64,000 nucleotides of DNA from Streptomyces sp. F001 (GCF_004187715.1 NZ_QZWF01000005.1:1-64000); one strand, 5' to 3'; shown: positions 16,366 to 25,485, numbered from the stretch's first letter. The notes: generated by a model not told the origin, from the sequence alone. Made by a program: numbers and translations.

Positions 16366-17492
16366 TCAGGAAAAGAGCCGCCGCCAGGTCTCCGGCCCCG
16401 GGTAGCCGTCCGCCGCGCCGCCCCGCCAGCCCTGGGAGCGCTGGAAGGCCTCGACGTTCCGCCGGTCCGCCTCGCCCCAACGCGGTCCCGGCCCGGTGCC
16501 GGCGTAGTGCTTGCCGAACCCTTTCCTCACGAGCTGTTTCCCGAGCAGCGTGACGTGCGCGTTGTCCGCCCCCGGCCGGAACATGCCCCGGCCGGGGTAG
16601 GCCGGGACCCGCGAGGCGGGCGCGAGCGGACCGGCCGCTCCGGCGTGGACGGCCCTGCCCTCCTCCTTGGTGCCCTGCGGTACGGCGGTGCCCTGCGGTA
16701 CGGCGGTCTCCTGCGGGGCGGTGGTGTCCTGCGGCGCCGCGGTCTCCTCCACACCGGCCACGTCCGCCTTGACGCCCTTATAGCGATAGGGGACATAACG
16801 GTCGGAGTTGGTCCAGTAGGCGTACGGCGTGGTCTGCCTGCGGGCGTGCGGGCGGGTCGACTCGTAGGCGATGTAGTACGTGTGGGTGTAGTCCGTCCAG
16901 CCGCCGAAAAGGACCACGTGCGAGCCGTTCTGCGGGTTGGCCGGGTTGTGGAACAGCAGCATGTCGCCGGGCTGGAGTTCCTCCTTGGTGATCCGCACCC
17001 CGAACTCGTGGAGGGAGCCGGTCCACTCGTTTCCCGGCAGCTTCCAGGCCATCGAGACAAAGCCCGAGCAGTCCTGCCGGTAACCGTCGGTCCAGTAGTC
17101 GGTCATGCTGTACGGCACTTTCTCCGCGACCCATTTCTTGGCGCGGTTGATGATCTCCGCGCGGGTGATCTCGGGCAGCGGGACGGCACCCGCCGGCTTG
17201 GCCGGTGTCCCGCCCGGCCCGTACAGCGGGGCTCTGTCGCCCTGGGGGGTGGCAGGCGCTTCACCTGCGGGAACGCCGGGTCGATGGGGGCGTGGGGGAC
17301 GGCCAGGGCGGGGACGGTATGACTCACGCCGAGTGCCGCCGAGGCCATGGCGGCGACGGCCAGCGCGCGGGTTGCGGCCGGGCGGCCGGCGGTGGAATGC
17401 GGCGATACATGGGGGACGCGGCGCCAGTGGGCGCAGCCGGGGCAGTCGCAGTCGCTCGTGGGATCGAATTCCTCGAATACCGGAGGCTCCAT
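16366..17492 (-). pseudogene. Secreted NlpC/P60-CHAP-like cell-wall hydrolase with C-terminal binding domain, frameshifted
   Basis: The start (ATG 17492, GAGGGG upstream) opens a protein with an N-terminal Cys cluster (CDCPGCAHWRR), a hydrophobic export segment and a secreted-protein start (AVPHAP). The frame is then lost. From about 17285 the continuation lies in another frame (RPGVPAGEAPATPQGD, then EIINRAKKWVAEKVPYSM), followed by a hydrolase domain with DCSGFVS (catalytic Cys) and SHVVLFGGW (His), a Pro/Gln/Thr linker and a C-terminal peptidoglycan-binding domain ending ETWRRLFS. Loss of one C (ATCCGACC to ATCGACC) near 17281-17285 would explain the break. It is either a recent pseudogene or a base-calling error; a partial product could start at the GTG at 17118. 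Confidence 0.82.
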
Positions 17493-17635
17493 GCGATTCC
17501 CCTCACACTCCAGATGGAAATGTCCAGGCCGGTGCACGTTGATCAGTTTCACAACTGTCTTCCGGGTGCGCATGTTGACGGTCCGAACGATGTACAGGGC
17601 CCCTGGAGGGCCGGGGCCGGCCCCGCTTCCGTGGT

Positions 17636-17664
17636 CCGGAGCACCCCGGAAGGTCATGTAGAGT
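17636..17664 (+). promoter_or_regulatory. Probable promoter of tRNA-Lys copy 3
   Basis: CCGGAG, 17 bases, then TAGAGT, with the same upstream block as copy 2. The -10 ends 15 bases before the mature tRNA. Confidence 0.5.
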
Positions 17665-17679
17665 TAACGACGTCAGCAC

Positions 17680-17753
17680 GCGCCGCTAGCTCAGTTGGTT
17701 AGAGCAGCTGACTCTTAATCAGCGGGTCCGGGGTTCGAGTCCCTGGCGGCGCA
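17680..17753 (+). tRNA. tRNA-Lys(CTT)
   Basis: Complete 74-nt gene identical to the copy at 13736. Anticodon CTT, discriminator A, no encoded CCA. Two hairpins follow before the next gene. Confidence 0.97.
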
Positions 17754-17760
17754 CGATGTC

Positions 17761-17810
17761 GATGGCGAGGCATGTTCGCAGAAAGCGCGAACCGCCTCGC
17801 CATCGTCGTT
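17761..17810 (+). terminator. Terminator after tRNA-Lys copy 3
   Basis: An outer 11-bp stem (GATGGCGAGGC with GCCTCGCCATC) and an inner stem GTTCGC/GCGAAC, separated by a small bulge, are followed by GTCGTTT. The inner sequence is shared with the copy-2 terminator, showing common descent. Confidence 0.75.
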
Positions 17811-17920
17811 TCTGCGCGGCTGCGCCTCGCACAGTGGAGGCTCCGCCACCCACACCCCCTCTCCGCCGGCTGCCGTGACCGCGGGCCCAGAAGCGAACGC
17901 CGGGTCCCCGCACCGACCGG

Positions 17921-17950
17921 AAGGCCTCTCGCCACAGCGAGGGGCCTTTT
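17921..17950 (+). terminator. Second terminator between tRNA-Lys and the GntR gene
   Basis: A 12-bp stem AAGGCCTCTCGC with GCGAGGGGCCTT (one G-U), CACA loop, then TT. It resembles the terminator of tRNA-Lys copy 1. Confidence 0.75.
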
Positions 17951-18000
17951 GCGTGACCGGAAGCGGGGCCTCCCCTCATTTGGCCGGTTACCCTCTGGCC

Positions 18001-18714
18001 ATGGCAGCGCGTGACCTCCATGAGAGGATCAAGAAGCTCATCGTCGACCGCCGGCTGACCTCCGGGTCCCCGCTGCCGACCGAGCCCGAGCTGATGGAGT
18101 TCCTCGGCGCGAGCCGGAACTCGGTGCGGGAGGCCCTGAAGGGGCTCCAGGCGATGGGGATCGTGGAGATACGGCACGGCTTCGGCACCTACGTCGGCCG
18201 GATGTCGTTCGCCCCGATGATCGAGGGCCTCGCGTTCCGCACGGTCGCCGGGCACTACCGCGGGGAGGACTCCCTGCTTCAGCTGCTCGAGCTGCGCGAG
18301 GCGGTGGAGACGGGACTGGTCTCCCGGCTCGCGGGCCGGCTCCCGCAGGCGGACCTCGTTGAACTGGACGCCCTCGTGGACCGTATGGATGGGCAGGCCG
18401 CACAGGGCGCCGGTCTCGCCGAGACCGACCGTGCCTTTCACGCCACCCTCTACCAGGGGCTGGACAACGTGCTGCTGAGCGAGGTGCTCGAGGCGTTCTG
18501 GGACGCCTTCCACCGGGTGAGCAGGGATCTCGTGGAGGTGCCGCAGGACCCGAGGGTCACCTGCCGGCAGCACCGGGAGATCCTGGACGCGGTGCGGTCC
18601 GGTGACTCGATCCGAGCGGAGGAAGCCATAAGGGATCACTTCGGCAACATTCGTGCACGACTGGTCTCAAGCGCACCAACGGACGCCAACTTGCGTCCCA
18701 ATGAGCGCGTATAG
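18001..18714 (+). CDS. FadR/GntR-family transcriptional regulator
   Basis: 237 aa from the ATG at 18001. No Shine-Dalgarno is seen, but TACCCT stands six bases before the ATG, so the message may be leaderless. N-terminal winged helix (PLPTEPELMEFLGASRNSVREAL, residues about 22-44) and a helical FCD effector domain (LLELREAVETGL, FHATLYQG, HREILDAV). It precedes cslA on the same strand, and inverted repeats in the 314-base gap could be its sites. Confidence 0.87.
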   Translation: MAARDLHERIKKLIVDRRLTSGSPLPTEPELMEFLGASRNSVREALKGLQAMGIVEIRHGFGTYVGRMSFAPMIEGLAFRTVAGHYRGEDSLLQLLELREAVETGLVSRLAGRLPQADLVELDALVDRMDGQAAQGAGLAETDRAFHATLYQGLDNVLLSEVLEAFWDAFHRVSRDLVEVPQDPRVTCRQHREILDAVRSGDSIRAEEAIRDHFGNIRARLVSSAPTDANLRPNERV

Positions 18715-19028
18715 CCGGTAAATACCGTGTATCGCATCTTGCGATCATGCTGAACGGCGTAGAACCCTGGTTTGCAAGAGGCTGCGGATACGCGCCATTT
18801 GGGGGGCACGAAACCGGTTGCCGGTGCTGCGGGGAGAGGGGCCCCGTTCGTGAAGCGATGCCGAGGGGGGGCATCATGCAACCGGAACGTCGTAGTTCCA
18901 TGTCTATAGAGTGTGGATGACGTGGTGACTGCGGCGCACCACTGACACGTCTGTGACGGCCGAGGGGGCCCTGAGCAGGCGAAAGGAACCGACAGACACG
19001 CGCTGAACCGCGTGTGGGGGGATGACTC
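18715..19028 (+). promoter_or_regulatory. cslA upstream region with two inverted repeats
   Basis: 314 bases without a gene. GATGCC-N7-GGCATC lies at 18857-18875 and GGAAC-N6-GTTCC at 18884-18899. A -10-like TATAGAGT follows at about 18904. The start of cslA is preceded by GGGGGG. The repeats are good operator candidates, perhaps for the adjacent GntR protein. Confidence 0.5.
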
Positions 19029-21008
19029 ATGACGTCGACGCCGACGGGCGCCCGGCAGAACTTCGACCCGTCACAAACCACCCAGCTCAGGGTGCCTTCG
19101 CACCGGACCGGCAACACGGGGACCTTCCGCCGGATCAAGAAGACGCTGCCGAGGTACGACTACGAGCACTACAGCCGGTTGGCGGGCCCCCTCACCCAGC
19201 CCGATCCGAACAAGCCGTACCGGGTGCAGTACCGCTCCCTGATCTCGCAGGAGCCGCACCGGATACGCGTGGCCCTGATGCTCGCCGCGGCACCGCTGCT
19301 CTCGCTGGTGCTGCTGGCCTGGCTGCTGCAGCCCGAGCACTGGACCGAACGCGACTACCCGGCCTACGACTTCCTGCCCGCGCTGGACGTGGTGATGCTG
19401 GTCTCGATCGGTCTGATCGAGTTCTTCCGCTGTATGAACGTGCTGTCCAACGCGCACGCCACGCTGGTCGCCCGCGACCCGATCCCGGTGGTTCCGGAGA
19501 CCGGCACGAGAGTGGCCTTCCTCACCTCCTTCGTGCCCGGCAAGGAGCCGCTGGAGATGGTGACGAAGACCCTGGAGGCGGCCGTCAAGCTGCGTCACCG
19601 GGGCCTTCTGCACGTCTGGCTGCTCGACGAGGGCGACGACCCGGAGGTCAAGGAGGTCTGCGCCCGGCTCGGCGTGCACCACTTCTCCCGCAAGGGCGTC
19701 GCGAAGTGGAACCAGGCCAAGGGTCCGCACCGCGCCAAGACCAAGCACGGCAACTACAACGCCTGGCTCGACGCACATGGCGACGACTACGACTTCTTCG
19801 CGTCCGTCGACACCGACCACGTACCGCTGCCGAACTACCTGGAGCGGATGCTGGGCTTCTTCCGCGACCCGGACGTCGGCTTCGTGATCGGCCCGCAGGT
19901 CTACGGCAACTACGACACGTTCGTCACCAAGGCCGCCGAGTCCCAGCAGTTCCTCTTCCACGCGCTGATCCAGCGCGCCGGCAACCGCTACGGCGCTCCG
20001 ATGTTCGTCGGCACCTCCAACGCGGTGCGGATCAAGGCGCTGAAGCAGATCGGCGGTCTGTACGACTCGATCACCGAGGACATGGCGACCGGTTTCGAGA
20101 TCCACCGCCACAAGAACCCGGCCACGGGGAAGAAGTGGCGCTCGGTCTACACCCCGGACGTGCTCGCGGTCGGTGAGGGCCCCAGTGCCTGGACGGACTT
20201 CTTCACCCAGCAGATGCGCTGGTCGCGAGGGACGTACGAGACGATCCTCAAGCAGTACTGGAAGGGCTGGTACTCGCTGCCGCCGAGCAAGCTCTTCAAC
20301 TACACGATGATGATCATCTTCTACCCGATGTCGGCCCTCAACTGGATCCTCGCGGCGCTGAGTTGTGCGCTGTTCCTGGGTCTGGGCGCCTCGGGTGTGA
20401 ACATCGACCCGACGATCTGGCTGATGCTCTACGGCAACGCCTCCGCCCTGCAGATCGGTCTGTACGTCTGGAACCGCCGCCACAACGTCTCGCCGCACGA
20501 GCCGGAGGGCTCCGGCGGTGTGGCCGGCATGGTGATGTCCGCGCTGTCGGCGCCGCTCTACGCGAAGGCGCTGATCGACTCGGTGCTGCGCAAGAAGAGC
20601 AAGTTCGTGGTCACGCCCAAGGGCGACTCGGCGAGCCCGGACCGGTGGTTCGGGACCTTCCGGTACCACTGGTACTTCATCCTGATCTTCGGTGCCTCGA
20701 TCGCGGCCGGCTTCTACTTCGGCAACTCCCACCCCGCGATGATCATCTGGGCGTCGTTCGCGATGCTGATCACCGCCACGCCGGTCTTCGCCTGGCGCTG
20801 GCAGCTGCGGCAGGAGAAGAAGAAGCCCGCCGCCCCGGCCACGCCGGAACCGCAGGACGCGGTACCCACCCCGACGCCGGCGCACGGAGTGCCCGCTCCG
20901 TACGCGCCGCACGCCCCGCAGCAGCGGCCCAGTTGGGCGGCCTCGAACGAGGGCAACGACCAGACCATGCAGATCGCCCTTGGTGGACTTGGGGGACGTA
21001 AGGAATGA
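19029..21008 (+). CDS. cslA: Cellulose synthase-like GT2 glycosyltransferase CslA
   Basis: 659 aa, ATG at 19029. A processive GT2 enzyme: cytosolic catalytic domain with the Asp of LLDEGDDPE, the substrate DxD (SVDTDH), the TED motif (SITEDMATG) and the product-binding QQMRWSRG. Two helices precede and about five or six follow it. The C-terminus is a Pro-rich cytosolic tail. It makes a beta-glucan at hyphal tips together with GlxA in Streptomyces. Its stop overlaps the glxA start as ATGA. Confidence 0.95.
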   Translation: MTSTPTGARQNFDPSQTTQLRVPSHRTGNTGTFRRIKKTLPRYDYEHYSRLAGPLTQPDPNKPYRVQYRSLISQEPHRIRVALMLAAAPLLSLVLLAWLLQPEHWTERDYPAYDFLPALDVVMLVSIGLIEFFRCMNVLSNAHATLVARDPIPVVPETGTRVAFLTSFVPGKEPLEMVTKTLEAAVKLRHRGLLHVWLLDEGDDPEVKEVCARLGVHHFSRKGVAKWNQAKGPHRAKTKHGNYNAWLDAHGDDYDFFASVDTDHVPLPNYLERMLGFFRDPDVGFVIGPQVYGNYDTFVTKAAESQQFLFHALIQRAGNRYGAPMFVGTSNAVRIKALKQIGGLYDSITEDMATGFEIHRHKNPATGKKWRSVYTPDVLAVGEGPSAWTDFFTQQMRWSRGTYETILKQYWKGWYSLPPSKLFNYTMMIIFYPMSALNWILAALSCALFLGLGASGVNIDPTIWLMLYGNASALQIGLYVWNRRHNVSPHEPEGSGGVAGMVMSALSAPLYAKALIDSVLRKKSKFVVTPKGDSASPDRWFGTFRYHWYFILIFGASIAAGFYFGNSHPAMIIWASFAMLITATPVFAWRWQLRQEKKKPAAPATPEPQDAVPTPTPAHGVPAPYAPHAPQQRPSWAASNEGNDQTMQIALGGLGGRKE

Positions 21009-22942
21009 ACGACCGTGCCGGCCGCCGCCGCGCCCGTCGACTCGCGATAGGCACGGCGGTGGTCATCGCGCTGGCCGGGATGAACGGGCCATGGCTCTAC
21101 CGGGTCGGGACCGAGAAGTACCACCAGTACCAGATCAACAGACCCGAGTACAAAGCGGACAACGGCCACTGGAAGACCGTCGAGTTCCCGGAGGAGTACC
21201 GCCTCAACACCATCCACGCGGCCCTGCTGCGCACCGGCAAGATCCTGCTGGTGGCCGGGTCCGGCAACAACCAGGACAACTTCGACGCGAAGAAGTTCGA
21301 CACCCGGATCTGGGACCCGGTCAAGAACACCATCAAGGACGTGCCCACGCCCAACGACCTGTTCTGCACCGGCCACACCCAGCTCGCCAACGGCAATCTG
21401 CTGATCGCGGGCGGCACCAAGCGGTACGAGAAACTCCAGGGTGACGTGAAGAAGGCCGGCGGCCTGATGATCGTCTACAACGAGAACCCGGACAAGCCGA
21501 TCACCCTGCCCGCGGGCACCAAGTTCACCGGCAAGGAGAACGGCAAGACCTTCGTCTCCAAGGACCCGGTCCTCGTTCCGCGCGCCAAGAAGCAGTTCGA
21601 CAAGGAGACCGGCAAGTTCCTGGGCAACGACCCGGGCGTCGGCCGGATCTACGTCGAGGCCGCCCAGGAGGGCGCGAAGTACGAGACCGGAACCCAGGAC
21701 AACTACAAGGTCCAGGGCCTGTCCGGCGCCGACGCGCGCAACACGTACGGCATCGCGCAGAAGCTCGCCCTGGACAAGAAGGACTTCCAGGGGATCCGGG
21801 ACGCCTACGAGTTCGACCCGGTCGCCGAGAAGTACATCAAGGTCGACCCGATGAAGGAGGCCCGCTGGTACCCCACGCTCACCACCCTGAGCGACGGGAA
21901 GATCCTCAGCGTCTCCGGCCTCGACGACATCGGCCAGCTGGTGCCGGGCAAGAACGAGATCTACGACCCCGAGACCAAGAAGTGGACCTACACCGACAAG
22001 GTCCGGCAGTTCCCGACGTACCCGGCGCTGTTCCTGATGCAGAACGGCAAGGTCTTCTACTCGGGGGCGAACGCGGGATACGGGCCGGACGACGTGGGGC
22101 GTGATCCCGGCATCTGGGACGTGGACACCAACAAGTTCACCAAGGTGCCCGGCATGAGCGACGCGAACATGCTGGAGACCGCGAACACCGTGCTGTTGCC
22201 GCCGGCGCAGGACGAGAAGTACATGGTGCTCGGCGGCGGTGGCGTCGGCGAGTCCAAGCTGTCGAGCGAGAAGACCCGGATCGTCGATCTGAAGGCCGAC
22301 AACCCGCGGTTCGTGGACGGGCCGTCCCTGGGCAAGGGCACCCGCTATCCGCAGGCCTCGGTCCTCCCGGACGACAGCGTGCTGGTCGCCGGCGGCTCGG
22401 AGGACTACCGCGGGCGCGGCGACTCCAACATCCTCGAGGCGCGGCTGTACGACCCGGAGACCAACGAACTCGACCGGGTCGCCGACCCCTTGGTGGGCCG
22501 TAACTACCACTCGGGCTCGCTGCTCCTGCCCGACGGCCGGGTGATGTTCTTCGGTTCGGACTCCCTCTTCAGCGACAAGGCGAACACCAAGCCGGGGAAG
22601 TTCGAGCAGCGGATCGAGATCTACAGCCCGCCGTATCTCTTCCGCGACGCGCGCCCCTCGCTGTCCGGCGGGCCGCAGACCATCGAACGCGGTGAGACGG
22701 GCACGTTCACCTCGCAGCATGCGTCGTCGATCAAGAAGGTGCGGCTGATCCGGCCCAGCGCTTCGACGCACGTGACGGATGTCGACCAGCGGTCGATCGC
22801 GCTGGACTTCAAGACGTCCGGCAACAAGGTCACCGTGACGGTCCCGGAGAACCGGAACCTGGTGCAGGCGGGGTGGTACATGCTGTTCGTGGCGGATGAC
22901 GAGGGGACGCCGTCCGAGGCGCAGTGGGTGAGGGTTCCTTAG
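21005..22942 (+). CDS. glxA: Galactose-oxidase-like copper radical oxidase GlxA
   Basis: 645 aa. An Arg-rich N-terminus and one hydrophobic segment anchor it to the outer membrane face. A kelch-type propeller and C-terminal domain follow. The active-site residues of GlxA are present: Cys121 (LFCTGH) for the thioether cross-link to Tyr158, the Tyr-His pair in GRNYHSG and the late His in STHVTDVD. It oxidises the CslA glucan and needs copper. Translationally coupled to cslA; a long hairpin follows the stop. Confidence 0.95.
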   Translation: MNDRAGRRRARRLAIGTAVVIALAGMNGPWLYRVGTEKYHQYQINRPEYKADNGHWKTVEFPEEYRLNTIHAALLRTGKILLVAGSGNNQDNFDAKKFDTRIWDPVKNTIKDVPTPNDLFCTGHTQLANGNLLIAGGTKRYEKLQGDVKKAGGLMIVYNENPDKPITLPAGTKFTGKENGKTFVSKDPVLVPRAKKQFDKETGKFLGNDPGVGRIYVEAAQEGAKYETGTQDNYKVQGLSGADARNTYGIAQKLALDKKDFQGIRDAYEFDPVAEKYIKVDPMKEARWYPTLTTLSDGKILSVSGLDDIGQLVPGKNEIYDPETKKWTYTDKVRQFPTYPALFLMQNGKVFYSGANAGYGPDDVGRDPGIWDVDTNKFTKVPGMSDANMLETANTVLLPPAQDEKYMVLGGGGVGESKLSSEKTRIVDLKADNPRFVDGPSLGKGTRYPQASVLPDDSVLVAGGSEDYRGRGDSNILEARLYDPETNELDRVADPLVGRNYHSGSLLLPDGRVMFFGSDSLFSDKANTKPGKFEQRIEIYSPPYLFRDARPSLSGGPQTIERGETGTFTSQHASSIKKVRLIRPSASTHVTDVDQRSIALDFKTSGNKVTVTVPENRNLVQAGWYMLFVADDEGTPSEAQWVRVP

Positions 22943-22945
22943 CCC

Positions 22946-22996
22946 GTACGTCACTGGGGGCGCCCTCCGCGACGGAGGGCGCCCCCAGCTGCGTAC
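22946..22996. terminator. Bidirectional terminator between glxA and cslZ
   Basis: A perfect 16-bp stem (22954-22969 with 22973-22988, loop CGA) extends outward by GTACG/CGTAC across a 3-base internal loop. It lies between convergent stops at 22942 and 23003, has no T run and should act in both directions. Confidence 0.8.
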
Positions 22997-23002
22997 CGGA
23001 CG

Positions 23003-24031
23003 CTACTCGCTCGCCTGCGCCAGCTTCAGCGCGTACTCGGGCCACCACTCGCCCGCCTTGGGACCGCCCTTGCACTCGCCGTCCGACTCTCCCGGGCGCT
23101 TGACCCACAGGTACGCGTCGACCAGGGGGTCGGCGGTCTTGGTGCTCGGGGTTTCGCCGAGGGCGCGGCCCGGTGGGTTGCACCAGCGTTCGCCCGGGTC
23201 GCCCTCGGTGTAGGGGCCGTTGCCGTTGCGGCTGGTGTCGATCACGAACGGCTTGTTGCCCACCTTGGCGGAGAGCTCCTTGCCGTACGCGATGGAGTCC
23301 TCGGTCGTGTAGAAGTTGGAGACGTTGACCGAGAAACCGTCGGCCTGGTCGATGCCCGCCCACTTCAGAGGCTCGAAGATCTGGTCGGGCTTGCCCCAGC
23401 CGGCGTTGCCCGCGTCCAGGTAGACCTTGGTGTTCTTCAGGGACTTGAGCTTGGTGATCGCGCCCTTGAGCAGGTCGTAGCGCTCCTCGTGGTACTCACC
23501 GGGTGTGCAGTTGTCCACCATGTGCAGCACCGCGTCCGGTTCCAGGATCACCGTCGCACCGCGGTCGCCGATGCCCTTGGCGACGCTGTCGATGAACGCC
23601 CGGTATGCGTTGCCGTCGGCGGCGCCGCCGCCCGAGAACTGCCCGCAGTCGCGGTGCGGGATGTTGTAGAGGACGAGCAGCGCCGTGCGGTCGGCCTCGG
23701 CCGCGGCCTCGGTGAAGCCGCGGGCCTGCTCCTCCGCGTTCTCCGGGCTGAGCCACTCGCCGGTCGGCTGCTGGGCGATCTTGCGGATCGTGTCCGCCTC
23801 GGACTCCTTGCCGCTCTTGTCGTAGTCGGTCACCTGCTGGGCCGCGGTGCCGTCCGGGTTGACCCAGAACGGCGCGGCGTCCTTGGGCTGTTGGGTGATC
23901 CCGGCGCCCGCGCCGCCGGTGTCGCCACCGTCGCCGTCTCCGTCGCCGGAGGAGCATCCCGCGATCAGCAGCGCCGCCCCCAGCACCACCGCGGTCGCCC
24001 GCACTCCGGTCACCCCCCTGCTGCGGTACAT
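23003..24031 (-). CDS. cslZ: GH6-family lipoprotein endoglucanase CslZ
   Basis: 342 aa, ATG at 24031 with GGGGGAG upstream; the open frame continues upstream without coding character. Lipobox LLIAGC gives lipidation at Cys26, followed by a Gly/Asp-rich spacer. The GH6 catalytic domain shows LYNIPHRDCGQFSGGG, VILEPDAV (catalytic Asp) and VIDTSRNG. It cleaves beta-1,4-glucan and in this locus probably trims the CslA product. It faces glxA across a terminator. Confidence 0.88.
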   Translation of the reverse strand: MYRSRGVTGVRATAVVLGAALLIAGCSSGDGDGDGGDTGGAGAGITQQPKDAAPFWVNPDGTAAQQVTDYDKSGKESEADTIRKIAQQPTGEWLSPENAEEQARGFTEAAAEADRTALLVLYNIPHRDCGQFSGGGAADGNAYRAFIDSVAKGIGDRGATVILEPDAVLHMVDNCTPGEYHEERYDLLKGAITKLKSLKNTKVYLDAGNAGWGKPDQIFEPLKWAGIDQADGFSVNVSNFYTTEDSIAYGKELSAKVGNKPFVIDTSRNGNGPYTEGDPGERWCNPPGRALGETPSTKTADPLVDAYLWVKRPGESDGECKGGPKAGEWWPEYALKLAQASE

Positions 24032-24171
24032 CCAACTCCCCCTTGGGTGCACTGTTCCAAGTCTCAATCCTGACATACGTCGCGCTGCCCTCACGAGGTC
24101 GCCCGCGCCTTGTCCGTGAGCTGTTACAGGCGGCCGGCGGGTCCGGGTGAGGGGGCGCCAGGAAGGCAGGC

Positions 24172-24837
24172 TCAGGGAGCGGTGCCCGTGAGGTAGGCCG
24201 ACACGACCACGTTGGCGGTGTAGCTGCGGCTGGCCCGGTCGTAGGGGCCGCCGCAGGTGATCAGCCGGAGTTCGGCCCGCCCCGACTTGCGTACCCCGTA
24301 GGCCTGTTGGGCGTCGAAACGGTCGCGGGAGAGGACCTGGATGTCGTCGACGGTGAACTCGGCGACCCGGCCGTCGGCGCGGACGACCCGGATGGTCTCG
24401 CCGGGCTGCAGCGCGCTGATCCCGTAGAAGACGGCGGGGCGGGTCTCGGTGTCGACGTGGCCCACCATCAGCGCGGTGCCGACCGCGCCCGGTTTCACCC
24501 CGGCCGCGTACCAGCCGACGACGCCCGGCTGGTCGTACGGCGGTGGATCGATCGCCCCCTGCGCGTCGAGGCCGCGGGCCACGACGGGCGCCTGCACGCC
24601 CAGGCCGGGGATGTCCAGGCGCTGCGGCAGGGCGGCGGTCAGGGGCTTGGCGGCGGGCGGCAGCTCCGCCGTGGGCGGCCGTCCGACGGCCGCCATGTCG
24701 CCGGTGACGGGCGCGGATATGCCGTGCCGTACGTCGGTCACCTCGCGGCCCCACAGCCACAGCCCGAGCAGCAGCACCGCCCAGGCCACGCCCATGAGCA
24801 TCCGCCCGGTGCCGGAGAAGCGTTCCCGGTCGGACAT
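24172..24837 (-). CDS. Class F sortase
   Basis: 221 aa, ATG at 24837. One N-terminal membrane helix (about 15-32), a Pro-rich linker and a sortase barrel with His127 (MVGHVDT), Cys195 (LITCGG) and Arg204 (RASRSY). This layout fits actinobacterial class F enzymes, which attach or process surface proteins. It starts six bases after the stop of the preceding secreted membrane protein, so the two form an operon. Confidence 0.85.
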   Translation of the reverse strand: MSDRERFSGTGRMLMGVAWAVLLLGLWLWGREVTDVRHGISAPVTGDMAAVGRPPTAELPPAAKPLTAALPQRLDIPGLGVQAPVVARGLDAQGAIDPPPYDQPGVVGWYAAGVKPGAVGTALMVGHVDTETRPAVFYGISALQPGETIRVVRADGRVAEFTVDDIQVLSRDRFDAQQAYGVRKSGRAELRLITCGGPYDRASRSYTANVVVSAYLTGTAP

Positions 24838-24843
24838 GGTCGC

Positions 24844-25380
24844 TCAGCCCGTCCTACGGCTCCGGCGGGTGCCGCGCAGGACGACGGCCACCGCCGCGGC
24901 GCCCACGAGGACCAGGCCGGTCACCGTGTGTGCGGTGTTCGGGCCGGTCGCGGCGGCGTCCACGGACGCGAGATGGGCGGTCCCGCCGCCGCCCGCCTTG
25001 ACGGGGGCGACCGGCGAGGCGGGCGCACTCGGCGCGGCCGAGGCGTTGCCGATGGTGACGTGCGACTTCATCGACTTGGACTTGTCGCCGCCGCAGATGA
25101 CCTGAACCTCGTAGCGGCCGGGCCCCACCATGGAACGGACGCGGGTCTCGCCGGCCAGGGTGCCGTCCCCGCCGGTGAGCTCGACGTCGGAGACGAAGGC
25201 CTTCGAGGCCGCGGTGCCGGTGGTGCCGGTGCAGCCGGTGGCCCGCAGCGCGAGGTCGCTGCCGGGCCCCGGGGTCGAGGGGCTGACCGAGACACCGCCG
25301 TCCGCCGCGCTTGCCGTCGGGCCGGCCGCGGCGACGGCGGCCAGGACGCCGGTACAGAGAGTGAGTCGCAGTGAACCCAT
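24844..25380 (-). CDS. Secreted single-pass surface protein co-transcribed with the sortase
   Basis: 178 aa, ATG at 25380 with GGAGG upstream. Signal peptide (to about residue 26), an immunoglobulin-like beta domain of about 100 residues with two Cys, an Ala/Pro/Gly-rich stalk and a C-terminal membrane helix followed by RGTRRSRR. No LPXTG or LAXTG box is seen. Its operon with the class F sortase suggests it is a substrate or partner; function unknown. Confidence 0.7.
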   Translation of the reverse strand: MGSLRLTLCTGVLAAVAAAGPTASAADGGVSVSPSTPGPGSDLALRATGCTGTTGTAASKAFVSDVELTGGDGTLAGETRVRSMVGPGRYEVQVICGGDKSKSMKSHVTIGNASAAPSAPASPVAPVKAGGGGTAHLASVDAAATGPNTAHTVTGLVLVGAAAVAVVLRGTRRSRRTG

Positions 25381-25387
25381 CGTGAAC

Positions 25388-25404
25388 CTCCAGACACTCT
25401 GGAG
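25388..25404. promoter_or_regulatory. Inverted repeat in the leader of the sortase operon
   Basis: CTCCAGA-CAC-TCTGGAG is a perfect 7-bp inverted repeat just upstream of the ATG at 25380 (minus strand). One arm contains the GGAG of the ribosome site, so an RNA hairpin or a bound protein could limit translation. Confidence 0.5.
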
Positions 25405-25423
25405 ACTCCCCCGCGCAGACCGG

Positions 25424-25442
25424 CCCCGCATCCTCGGCGGGG
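25424..25442 (-). terminator. Hairpin after the HAD phosphatase gene
   Basis: CCCCGC, 7-nt loop, GCGGGG, with partial outer CCGG pairing. It lies about 45 bases past the stop of the minus-strand gene ending at 25486 and before the next start on that strand. Confidence 0.5.
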
Positions 25443-25485
25443 TCCGGACTACGCCGTACGGGTGGGTTTTACCTCCGGGTCGGTT

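Noticed and set aside
17493..17679. c-di-AMP (ydaO) riboswitch upstream of the wall hydrolase
   Set aside because: Such switches precede many Streptomyces wall-hydrolase genes, but I find none of the conserved ydaO core in this leader.
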